Both the position numbers and the translations under genes were made by a program. Shown here piece after piece: positions 1 through 5,874 of a stretch of 9,335 bases of DNA. The notes beneath the pieces are model-generated. The model was given only the letters and a program-made list of their open reading frames with translations, did not search any database and was not told the origin of the DNA. This DNA comes from an uncultured Eubacteriales bacterium (GTDB taxonomy: Bacteria; Bacillota; Clostridia; Oscillospirales; Oscillospiraceae), in the NCBI GenBank assembly GCA_900554275.1, contig USGS01000064.1:1-9335 (forward strand). The letters run 5' to 3'. Numbering within the stretch: the stretch's first letter is position 1; the number at the start of each line of letters is the position of its first letter.

Positions 1-234
1 CTGCACCTGACGATCCGGCTGCCGGTATTCTTTGCGGAAAAAGAGATCCATGTGCCGGTGGAGATACAACTCCGTACAATCGCCATGGACTTCTGGGCAA
101 GCCTTGAGCATACCATCCGCTATAAGAAAAATCTGCCGATAAATGCTGAAATCGAAACCGAACTGAAAGAGTGCGCCGATTCCAGCAGAGAGTGGGACAG
201 CAAAATGGAGCATCTACTGCACATCCTAACTTAA
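1..234 (+). CDS. relQ: Small alarmone synthetase (RelQ-type GTP pyrophosphokinase), 3' fragment
   Basis: This is the C-terminal 77 residues of a small alarmone synthetase; the gene begins left of the window. The frame is open from base 1 and stops with TAA at 232-234. The stretch EIQLRTIAMDFWASLEH, encoded at about 61-111, is the family hallmark of the RelA/SpoT synthetase fold in short, hydrolase-less enzymes of the YjbM/RelQ type. Those enzymes transfer pyrophosphate from ATP to GDP or GTP to make (p)ppGpp in the cytoplasm during stress. The tail after this motif (ELKECADSSREWDSKMEHL) is the usual charged C-terminal helix, and the protein ends soon after it, as the family does. No TGS or ACT domain follows, which excludes full-length RelA/SpoT. 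An internal GTG at 52 is not the true start, because conserved sequence lies upstream of it. RelQ rather than RelP is a best guess from this part alone. Confidence 0.88.
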   Translation: MHLTIRLPVFFAEKEIHVPVEIQLRTIAMDFWASLEHTIRYKKNLPINAEIETELKECADSSREWDSKMEHLLHILT

Positions 235-246
235 TTCGTCGGATAT

Positions 247-286
247 AAAAGGACAAGCATCCATTTTAGGTGCTTGTTCTTTTGTA
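247..286 (+). terminator. Intrinsic terminator of the alarmone synthetase gene
   Basis: The arm AAAAGGACAAGCA (247-259) pairs with TGCTTGTTCTTTT (271-283), with one G-T pair and an 11-base loop. The second arm runs into a T-rich tract. It begins 12 bases after the TAA at 234, as expected for a rho-independent terminator on the plus strand. The A-rich left arm gives a weaker U tract for transcripts arriving from the right, so it may also stop minus-strand transcription. Confidence 0.85.
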
Positions 287-381
287 TTCAGTTACATCTT
301 CCGAAGTGTTTCGGCGCCTTTGTGCGCCGCTTCTTTGACGCTTACGCTTTTTCTATGCAGCAACGTAATAAACAGAAGGAT
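287..381. other. Short gap with a coding-like minus-strand remnant
   Basis: This gap separates the plus-strand terminator from the end of the broken racemase. On the minus strand the racemase C-terminal frame, after its TAA at 382-384, stays open to another TAA at 292-294. It would encode an amphipathic stretch ending KEAAHKGAETLRKM. No ribosome binding site or convincing start precedes it. It could be the worn tail of another gene or chance; no function is assigned. Confidence 0.25.
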
Positions 382-646
382 TTACCGTTGAACGCAATTC
401 TCCATTGCGATTTGAGCCGCCCTTTTTGCGTGAATGACGGTCGTATCAAATATGGGAATAGAAACGTCGGACTGGCGAATCAGCAGGCCAAGCTCGGTGC
501 AGCCCAAGATGATGCCCTCTGCTCCAGCTTCTTTCAGCTTTTCAATAATGCTTTGAAATCTCTTTCTGTACTTCCTCGTTGATGATTTGGTAGTAGTGAA
601 CGGTGCTCTCCCAGCTCATTCCACCAAGGAGTCCGATTGTTTTCAT
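382..646 (-). pseudogene. Broken aspartate/glutamate racemase family gene
   Basis: This is the remnant of an amino-acid racemase of the Asp/Glu/hydantoin racemase superfamily. Such enzymes run to about 230 residues and interconvert D and L acidic amino acids using two cysteines. A normal start survives: ATG at 646-644 with AAAGGTGG upstream, then MKTIGLLGGMSWESTVHYYQ and about 9 more residues. Near 560 the reading jumps by one frame into the C-terminal part, which reads RFQSIIEKLKEAGAEG, then GCTELGLLI with the second catalytic cysteine, then IPIFDTTVIHA, and stops at 382-384. Roughly 140 middle residues, including the first catalytic cysteine, are missing. From the start codon the frame now hits TGA within about ten codons of the junction. 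The family is clear from both ends; the exact substrate is not. An active product is very unlikely. Confidence 0.85.
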
Positions 647-673
647 GTCGTACCACCTTTCGCAAATAACCTC

Positions 674-808
674 TCAGATACAAAGCGCGGTATAGAGAGG
701 AACGATCTTCTTGCTGTTCTCAAACCCGAAGTTTTTAGCGGAGAGCTTGGCAGCGTAAGATACCCCAGCGAGCCGGTTGCAACCGCACGAGCGCCGACAG
801 ATGCGGCC
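674..808 (-). pseudogene. Coding-like 3' remnant fused in frame after ktrA
   Basis: Directly after the ktrA stop (809-811) the same minus-strand frame stays open for 44 codons, to a TGA at 674-676. The later part reads LAGVSYAAKLSAKNFGFENS followed by KKIVPLYTALCI. Its balanced composition looks more like protein than spacer. The stop lies 27 bases before the racemase remnant's start codon, the spacing of an operon neighbour. One reading is that this is the 3' end of a gene that once preceded the racemase, its 5' part lost when the region was joined to the end of ktrA. I do not recognise the family. Chance openness cannot be excluded. A perfect 12-base palindrome, CGGTTGCAACCG, lies inside at 774-785. 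Confidence 0.35.
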
Positions 809-1456
809 TTACAGCCGGAAGCACTTTTTCAGCACCGTATACTCGCCCAGCACCAGCAGCGTCAGGCTGCTGTCCAGCACCGTTTCCGGCGAGATGGTCA
901 CATCGGTTTTGTCGTTCCGCTTCACGCCGAGGATGTTGACGCCGTACTTTCGGCGGATGTCCAGCTCGCCGATGCTGTGCCCCTGCCAGCTGTCCGGGAC
1001 GGCGACTTCGATGATGGCGTGCTTTTCGTCCAGCTCTATGTAGCTGAAGATGTGGTTAGCGGTGTACCGGATGGCCGCCCACTTCGCCAGCTGCTTTTCC
1101 GGGTATGTCACCGCGTCCGCACCGTTGCGCAGTAGGAACTTCGCCTGCACGTCACGCTCCGCGCGGGACACCACATACCTCGCCCCCAGCTCCTTGAGCA
1201 GAGACGTCGTTTCCAGCGAGTTCTGGAAGTCTCCGCTGATGGTGACGTAGCAGACGTCATAGTTTCCAATGCCCAGCGAGCGCAGAAAATCCACGCGGGT
1301 GCTGTCACCGATCTGCGCGTTGGTGACAAAGGGCATACACTCGTTGACGCGCTCCTCGTCTCTGTCCACCGCCATGACCTGATGCCCCAGCTCGCTCAGC
1401 TGCATGGCAAGGTGCCGCCCGAAGCGGCCAAGTCCGATCAATAATACGTTTTTCAT
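809..1456 (-). CDS. ktrA: Potassium uptake regulatory subunit KtrA/TrkA (RCK protein)
   Basis: A 215-residue cytoplasmic RCK protein that gates the membrane subunit KtrB of a K+ uptake system. The N-terminal Rossmann domain (about 1-130) opens with IGLGRFG, whose glycines (8, 10, 13) form the nucleotide-binding loop. An acidic residue at 31 (VDRDEE) ends the second strand and contacts the adenosine ribose in this family. The RCK_C domain (about 135-215) follows; in relatives it binds ligands such as c-di-AMP. The length matches single-unit KtrA (about 220) rather than the doubled enterobacterial TrkA. The ATG is preceded by AAAGGAG with a 7-base gap. This site overlaps the TGA of ktrB, leaving 12 bases between the genes and implying translational coupling. 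The protein ends normally, and no clear terminator follows. ATP/ADP or NAD(H) as the bound nucleotide cannot be decided from sequence. Confidence 0.95.
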   Translation of the reverse strand: MKNVLLIGLGRFGRHLAMQLSELGHQVMAVDRDEERVNECMPFVTNAQIGDSTRVDFLRSLGIGNYDVCYVTISGDFQNSLETTSLLKELGARYVVSRAERDVQAKFLLRNGADAVTYPEKQLAKWAAIRYTANHIFSYIELDEKHAIIEVAVPDSWQGHSIGELDIRRKYGVNILGVKRNDKTDVTISPETVLDSSLTLLVLGEYTVLKKCFRL

Positions 1457-1468
1457 CGTGCGCTCCTT

Positions 1469-2809
1469 TCAGCCTACGGTGATCATTTCCTTCGGGTACC
1501 GGGCATAGGTCAGATCATGCCCGGAGAAAGCGGCGTAGATCAGGGTCAGTCCCCCGACACGCCCGAAGAACATCAGCAGAATGAGAATGCCCTGCGACAG
1601 CGTACCCAGCTGCGGCGTCAGCCCCAGTGTCAGCCCCACCGTCCCGGCAGCGGATGCCGTTTCGTAGAGGCAGGCGCCCAGCGGCAGGTTCTCCACTGCG
1701 CTGATGACCGCCGCGCCCGCGAAGGTCAGCCCCAGATACAGCAGCAGGATGGCGGCGGCATTCCGTACAGCGGAGGACTCCAGCCGACGCTTGAAAAGCT
1801 GCGGATCCTCCCGCCTGCGGAAAGCGGCGACCGCGTTGGCGGCCAGCACAGCCAGCGTCGTCACCTTCATGCCGCCCGCCGTGGAGCCGGGCGCGCCGCC
1901 GGTCAGCATCAGCAAAATCGTGACCGCCTGTGAGGTGTCGCTCATTTTCGTCAGGTCTGCGGTGTTGTAGCCCGCCGTTCGCGGTGTGACCGCCTGAAAG
2001 AGCGCCGCCAGAACGCGCTGTCCCGCGGGAAGCTCTGCAAAGTCCGTCAGGAAGAAGAGCAATGCCGGAAGCGCGATCAGGATGACGGTTGCGCTCAGAA
2101 TGACCTTGCTCTGCATCCGGTACCGCCGCAGGTGCAGCCGGTGGGTGCAGACATCGTCCCATGTCAGAAAACCGATACCGCCCACGACGATCAGCAGCAT
2201 GATAACGATGTTGACCAGCGGGTCGGATATGTATGCCGTCAGGGAAGGGTAGAGCGCATTTGCCCGCCCCAGAATGTCAAACCCCGCGTTGCAGAAGGCG
2301 GAAACGGAGTGAAACACCGCCATCCACACGCCCCGCAGTCCGTAGTCCCGGCAGAATGCCGGCAGCAGCGCAAGAGCCCCGACCAGCTCCACAAGGAATG
2401 TTCCCTTCAGGACAAAACGTGTCAGGCGCACGATACCGCCCACCGCCGGCGCGGAGATGGCGTCCTGCATGGCGCTGCGCTCCTTCAGCGAGATATTCTT
2501 GCCGGAGAGCATCAAAAACGTTGCAGCCGCCGTGATAACGCCTAAGCCGCCGATCTGGATCAGCAGCAGGATGACGGTCTGCCCGAAGCCGGACCAGTAG
2601 CTGCCGGTGTCCTGCACCACCAGTCCCGTCACGCAGACGGCGGAGGTGGAGGTAAACAACGCCTCGTGAAACGGCGTCCATGTGCGGCTTGCGGTGGCGA
2701 TGGGCAGCATCAGCACCAGCGCGCCCAGCAGAATCACGCCGGCAAAGCCGAGGATCATGATCTGGAAGGACGTCAGATGGTGTTTCAGATGGAAATCGGT
2801 TTCTGTCAC
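1469..2809 (-). CDS. ktrB: Potassium transporter membrane subunit KtrB/TrkH
   Basis: The ion-conducting subunit of the Ktr K+ uptake system, an integral membrane protein of 446 residues built from four pore-loop repeats. All four selectivity-filter segments are visible: SAVCVTGL (glycine about 62), SAFCNAGF (about 176), TPRTAGY (about 280) and ASAAGTVGL (about 392). FFGRVGGLT near 414-422 carries the conserved arginine of the last helix that helps gate the pore. TGGAPGSTAGGMKVT (about 303-317) corresponds to the intramembrane gating-loop region. Family members usually couple K+ entry to Na+. An in-frame GTG at 2818 lies within the AGGAGGTG ribosome-binding sequence, so the GTG at 2809, 8 bases downstream of AGGAGG, is the better start and gives MTETDFHLKHHL. 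ktrA follows 12 bases later. Identification is firm; cation coupling is inferred from the family. Confidence 0.96.
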   Translation of the reverse strand: MTETDFHLKHHLTSFQIMILGFAGVILLGALVLMLPIATASRTWTPFHEALFTSTSAVCVTGLVVQDTGSYWSGFGQTVILLLIQIGGLGVITAAATFLMLSGKNISLKERSAMQDAISAPAVGGIVRLTRFVLKGTFLVELVGALALLPAFCRDYGLRGVWMAVFHSVSAFCNAGFDILGRANALYPSLTAYISDPLVNIVIMLLIVVGGIGFLTWDDVCTHRLHLRRYRMQSKVILSATVILIALPALLFFLTDFAELPAGQRVLAALFQAVTPRTAGYNTADLTKMSDTSQAVTILLMLTGGAPGSTAGGMKVTTLAVLAANAVAAFRRREDPQLFKRRLESSAVRNAAAILLLYLGLTFAGAAVISAVENLPLGACLYETASAAGTVGLTLGLTPQLGTLSQGILILLMFFGRVGGLTLIYAAFSGHDLTYARYPKEMITVG

Positions 2810-2853
2810 AGAACCCACCTCCTAAAATTGACTGCGTTCCCAACTTCGCGTAC

Positions 2854-2882
2854 AGTATAGCACGGTTTTCGCGTTTCGGCTA
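2854..2882 (-). promoter_or_regulatory. Promoter of ktrBA with extended -10
   Basis: Reading leftward, the -10 TATACT (2859-2854) is preceded by TGC (2862-2860), an extended -10 signature. A weak -35 candidate, TAGCCG (2882-2877), sits 17 bases upstream. The predicted start near 2847 gives a leader of about 38 bases, too short for a ydaO-type c-di-AMP riboswitch such as those that control some Ktr operons. Confidence 0.6.
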
Positions 2883-2941
2883 TGCAGATTTTGTTAAGCA
2901 TATTCTCGATGAGCCTCCGCCGCGTGACCACAACCGGCAGC

Positions 2942-2962
2942 GCGGCTGACGGGGTCAGCCGC
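2942..2962. repeat. Perfect 9-bp inverted repeat between MATE gene and ktrB promoter
   Basis: GCGGCTGAC and GTCAGCCGC are separated by three G residues and form a strong GC-rich hairpin. It lies about 60 bases past the MATE stop codon and about 60 bases upstream of the ktrB -35. No T run follows on either strand, so it is not a standard intrinsic terminator. It may protect the 3' end of the MATE transcript, act with a termination factor, or be a protein-binding site. Confidence 0.5.
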
Positions 2963-3022
2963 CGACCAGCCTACCGTCCGTCCTTCATAAATCAAATATA
3001 GCAGTTCGACCTCAACCGAGGT

Positions 3023-4357
3023 TCAAAACAGCAGCGCCTGCTTTTTTGTCTTGTAATAAAGCAGTCCGGCTAAATCCGCCAGACCCCAGCCGATCGGGAC
3101 AGACCACCAGATACCGGTGACGCCCATGGCGGGGATGGCGGACAGCAGATACGCCAGCGCGACACGTGTGCCTAATGAGATGACCGTCAGAACAACGCTC
3201 ATGCCCGGCCGCCCCAACGCACGATACAGCCCGTAGAGCAGGAACAGGCAGCCGATGCCGCAGTAAAACGCGCCCTCTATACGAAGATACCGCACGCCCT
3301 CCAGAATGACCTCGGCTTCTCTGGCGTCCACAAAAATCGCCATAAGAGGTCTTGCAAATACGAAGACGAGGGCGGAAATGACCACGCAGAAGGCCATGGA
3401 AATGCACACGGCGCTTTTCAGCCCCGCACGTATCCGCGCGCTCTCTTTTGCGCCGTAATTCTGCGCGATAAAGGTGGAAAAGGCGTTGCCGAAGTCCTGC
3501 ACCGGCATATAGGCAAAGGCGTCGATTTTCACAGCGGCGGCAAAGGCCGCCATCACAATGGGGCCGAAGCTGTTGACCAGTCCCTGCACCATAAGGATAC
3601 CGAGGTTCATGACCGATTGCTGCACGCAGGTCAGCGTGGAGAAGGAAATGATCCCGCGGATGCGAGCTCTCCGCAGGCGGCGGAGCTTCCATATGGAGCG
3701 CGCCTGGGGGAAGCGCATAAGCGTATAGACGGCGATGCCGACGCCCGAAAGATACTGGGCGATCACCGTTGCCTCCGCCGCGCCGGCAACGCCTCTATTT
3801 AGACCGATCACAAACCAAAGATCGAGGGCGATGTTCAGCACAGCGGAAACGGCCAAAAACGCCAGTGGGATGACGGAATTGCCGATCGCCCGCAGGAAAG
3901 AGGCAAAGTAGTTATATAGGAAAACGGCGGGGATACCCATGAAGATCACAAACAGGTATTCGCGCATATCGCCCCAGACCTCGGTAGGGACGCGAAGAAA
4001 AGTGCGAAGCGCGTTCAGACAGACAAAGGCCAGAATGTTCAATAGAGCGGTAACGAATGCAATAAAAAAGAAGGATGCGCAGAGATCCCCGCGCAGAGCC
4101 GTTTCATCCCGCTGCCCGAACCGTATGGAAAACAGAGCACCGCTTCCCATACATAGACCCAGGATAATGGAAGTGAGAAATGTCATCAGCGTAAAAGAAG
4201 AGCCCACCGCCGCAAGGGCATCCCGTCCGAGAAATTGCCCGACGATCAGCGTGTCGGCAATGTTATAGCACTGCTGAAGCAGATCTCCCAAGATCATGGG
4301 GATGGCAAACAGCAGCATGGACTTGGTGACAGGGCCTCGTGTTAAATCGCGGTTCAT
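3023..4357 (-). CDS. MATE family multidrug/cation efflux transporter
   Basis: A 444-residue MATE exporter, an inner-membrane antiporter that expels organic cations or toxic metabolites using Na+ or H+. About twelve membrane segments in two six-helix halves are evident. The N-lobe signature IPMILGDLLQQCYNIADTLI (about 19-38) continues into VGQFLGRDALAAVG. The matching C-lobe region runs from about 243 to 303 (TCVQQSVMNLGILMVQGL and then DAFAYMPVQDFGNAFSTFIA). The basic link KLRRLRRARIRG (224-235) joins the halves. The length is normal for the DinF/NorM-like group. The start is the ATG at 4357, with GGAGG 6 bases upstream. A longer in-frame reading from 4429 would begin inside the -35 box and is rejected. 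The gene is monocistronic by its own promoter. A weak hairpin overlaps its stop. Substrate and coupling ion are not readable from the sequence. Confidence 0.94.
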   Translation of the reverse strand: MNRDLTRGPVTKSMLLFAIPMILGDLLQQCYNIADTLIVGQFLGRDALAAVGSSFTLMTFLTSIILGLCMGSGALFSIRFGQRDETALRGDLCASFFFIAFVTALLNILAFVCLNALRTFLRVPTEVWGDMREYLFVIFMGIPAVFLYNYFASFLRAIGNSVIPLAFLAVSAVLNIALDLWFVIGLNRGVAGAAEATVIAQYLSGVGIAVYTLMRFPQARSIWKLRRLRRARIRGIISFSTLTCVQQSVMNLGILMVQGLVNSFGPIVMAAFAAAVKIDAFAYMPVQDFGNAFSTFIAQNYGAKESARIRAGLKSAVCISMAFCVVISALVFVFARPLMAIFVDAREAEVILEGVRYLRIEGAFYCGIGCLFLLYGLYRALGRPGMSVVLTVISLGTRVALAYLLSAIPAMGVTGIWWSVPIGWGLADLAGLLYYKTKKQALLF

Positions 4358-4365
4358 GGCGCGCC

Positions 4366-4399
4366 TCCGAATCGCAAGCAAGTAATTCCGTTTCGCAAG
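4366..4399 (-). repeat. 13-base direct repeat in the MATE leader, possible operator
   Basis: On the minus strand, CTTGCGAAACGGA (4399-4387) and CTTGCGATTCGGA (4378-4366) match at 11 of 13 positions. They are 21 bp apart, about two helical turns. The first covers the predicted transcription start and the second covers the start of the GGAGG ribosome binding site. Tandem sites on one face of the helix could bind a repressor. An RNA-level role or chance is also possible. Confidence 0.4.
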
Positions 4400-4400
4400 T

Positions 4401-4429
4401 ATTGTAGCGGTTTCAAATCGAACTGTCAA
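4401..4429 (-). promoter_or_regulatory. Near-consensus sigma-A promoter of the MATE gene
   Basis: On the minus strand a perfect -35, TTGACA (4429-4424), is followed by a 17-base spacer and a -10, TACAAT (4406-4401), one base from consensus. Predicted transcription starts near 4394, giving a leader of about 37 bases before the ATG at 4357. Such a strong core promoter for an efflux pump suggests either constitutive expression or repression at the overlapping direct repeat. Confidence 0.85.
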
Positions 4430-4479
4430 TGCGGCCAGTGCAGGAACTGCCGGTAAGCGGCTGGACTATTTCAGAATAC

Positions 4480-4524
4480 AAAAACAGGGCGTTCCGGCGG
4501 TCAGCGGGAACGCCCTGTTTTTTT
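4480..4524. terminator. Strong bidirectional intrinsic terminator
   Basis: A 16-bp perfect stem is formed by AAAAACAGGGCGTTCC (4480-4495) and GGAACGCCCTGTTTTT (4507-4522), with an 11-base loop. Seven T residues end the plus-strand copy. The five A residues on the left give a U tract on the minus strand. It lies about 55 bases past the stop of the acetyltransferase gene and so terminates that operon. It also insulates the MATE promoter just beyond. Confidence 0.93.
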
Positions 4525-4578
4525 CGGTGTGGGGACTCGCGGCGCTGTTCATCTATGTAACGAAAATCGGGCGGCAGA

Positions 4579-5862
4579 TCAATAATCCGAGTTCAGCCAC
4601 GGCCTCTGGCCGCAGTGGAGCAGGCGGGCCAGCTCCTGGGCCTTTGCGTTGTCATCGACAGTGACCGCACCCAGCCGCAGCATGGCCTCCAGCTCACACG
4701 AGCCCATCAGCAGCGACGCCAGATCCCCCTGGCGGCAGGTGACGGTCACATTCGCCGTGCTGCCCGCCGCGGCCACAGCCCATCGGCCATCCGCAAAGGC
4801 GATGCGCAGCTGCTTTTCACAGCCTGTCATTTCGTCCCGGAAGCGGAACGCCACGGTCAGATCGCCGGCGGGGAAGGGGCGGTAGGAGGTCTTTCCCACG
4901 AAGGTCTCGCCGTCCACCAGCTTGAACATCGTGCCGACAGCAGAGACGTTGGTCTGCAAAAAGCCGTAGTCAATGTAGTGCTTTGACACATCCTGCGGAT
5001 CGTCCAGCAGGTGGTGGAAGTCCTCCTCGCCGGTGCGGAGAATCACCGTCTGGGCCAGGTCCTCCTGCAGCTTCAGCGCGCCCAGCAGCGCCCGCAGGAC
5101 AGCGCCGTTCTCATAGACCAGCTCCTCCACGCTCAGACGGTTTTGCGTATAGTTGCTGTCGCTGGCGCTTTCAAAGCGGTAGGCGGTGTAGCCCCTTAGT
5201 TGATCGCCGGTATAGTAACCGATGCGCCGCACCTGCACATCATCACGGGCGGCCCGAAGCTCTTCCTCAAATTTTTCCACCATACCGTGGTTTTTCGCCG
5301 CGAAGCGGCTGTGGCAGGCAAGGGCTTCGCCGAAGTCCTCCGGCTGCATCAGACGCAGATGCTGCCGTGCCTCGGCGTTCACCTTGGGCAGTACCGCCGT
5401 GGGCAGGTGGTATTCGTAGAGCTTCCCCGCGAAGCCATAGCCCATCCGCCGGTAAAAGCTGATCTGGAACGGCAGCAGGAGCGTCAGCAGCGCGCCGTTC
5501 CGCCGGGCGTAGTCCTCAAAGTACCGCACCATGAACAGCGCCGCGCCCTTTTTCTTGTGCAGCGGATGTACCTCCAGCGCCATCAGGCCACAGGCGGGCT
5601 GCATTTTGCCGAAGAAGTTCATGGAGAACAGGATCAGCTTCATGGTGGCGATCAGTACGTCGTCCTCAAAAAGTCCTGCCGTCTGCACCTGCCGATCCTC
5701 CCGCAGCTCCAGTTGGTGCTTTTCCCGATAGTGCTGGCGGCACTCGGCGTCCAGCGATTTATATGCCGGGTAAGAGTTGAGGTAGATGTCCAGATAGGCT
5801 TCGATGTCCGTTTCCGTCAGTGGCCGGACGTGCCACGCCGGATGGTTGTTGACTGCGCTCAT
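4579..5862 (-). CDS. Eis-like GNAT family N-acetyltransferase
   Basis: A 427-residue cytoplasmic acetyltransferase resembling the Eis (enhanced intracellular survival) family, which moves acetyl from acetyl-CoA to amines, aminoglycosides or peptide lysines. The N-terminal GNAT domain contains CGLMALEVHPLHKKKGAALF (91-110), with the strand and the pyrophosphate loop KKKGAA that hold acetyl-CoA. ISFYRRMGYG (134-143) corresponds to the stretch carrying the Eis general-acid tyrosine. A second GNAT-like fold fills the middle. The C-terminal part, from about 320, resembles the sterol-carrier-protein-like domain of the family and ends in tyrosine; in Eis the terminal carboxylate serves in catalysis. 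Mycobacterial Eis is about 400 residues, so this is full length. AGGAGG sits 8 bases before the ATG and contains the TAG of the peptidase gene, so the two are co-translated. The substrate is unknown; aminoglycoside resistance should not be assumed. Confidence 0.88.
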   Translation of the reverse strand: MSAVNNHPAWHVRPLTETDIEAYLDIYLNSYPAYKSLDAECRQHYREKHQLELREDRQVQTAGLFEDDVLIATMKLILFSMNFFGKMQPACGLMALEVHPLHKKKGAALFMVRYFEDYARRNGALLTLLLPFQISFYRRMGYGFAGKLYEYHLPTAVLPKVNAEARQHLRLMQPEDFGEALACHSRFAAKNHGMVEKFEEELRAARDDVQVRRIGYYTGDQLRGYTAYRFESASDSNYTQNRLSVEELVYENGAVLRALLGALKLQEDLAQTVILRTGEEDFHHLLDDPQDVSKHYIDYGFLQTNVSAVGTMFKLVDGETFVGKTSYRPFPAGDLTVAFRFRDEMTGCEKQLRIAFADGRWAVAAAGSTANVTVTCRQGDLASLLMGSCELEAMLRLGAVTVDDNAKAQELARLLHCGQRPWLNSDY

Positions 5863-5874
5863 GTGCTGGCCCTC

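Noticed and set aside
587..1135. Long plus-strand open frame opposite ktrA
   Set aside because: It is the antisense of ktrA in GC-rich DNA, has no ribosome binding site and no recognisable domain, and it spans the racemase start and the ktrA end.
2810..2850. c-di-AMP (ydaO-type) riboswitch upstream of ktrB
   Set aside because: The leader between the predicted promoter and start is only about 38 bases, too short for that riboswitch.
4358..4429. Extended N-terminus of the MATE protein from a TTG at 4429
   Set aside because: It would start inside the -35 box of the gene's own promoter. The ATG at 4357 has a good ribosome binding site and gives the usual family N-terminus.
4525..4600. Plus-strand hydrophobic reading (WGLAALFIYVTKIG) after the bidirectional terminator
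   Set aside because: It looks like a membrane segment but has no start or ribosome binding site, and it runs on antisense to the acetyltransferase end. It is too short to support as a gene or remnant.
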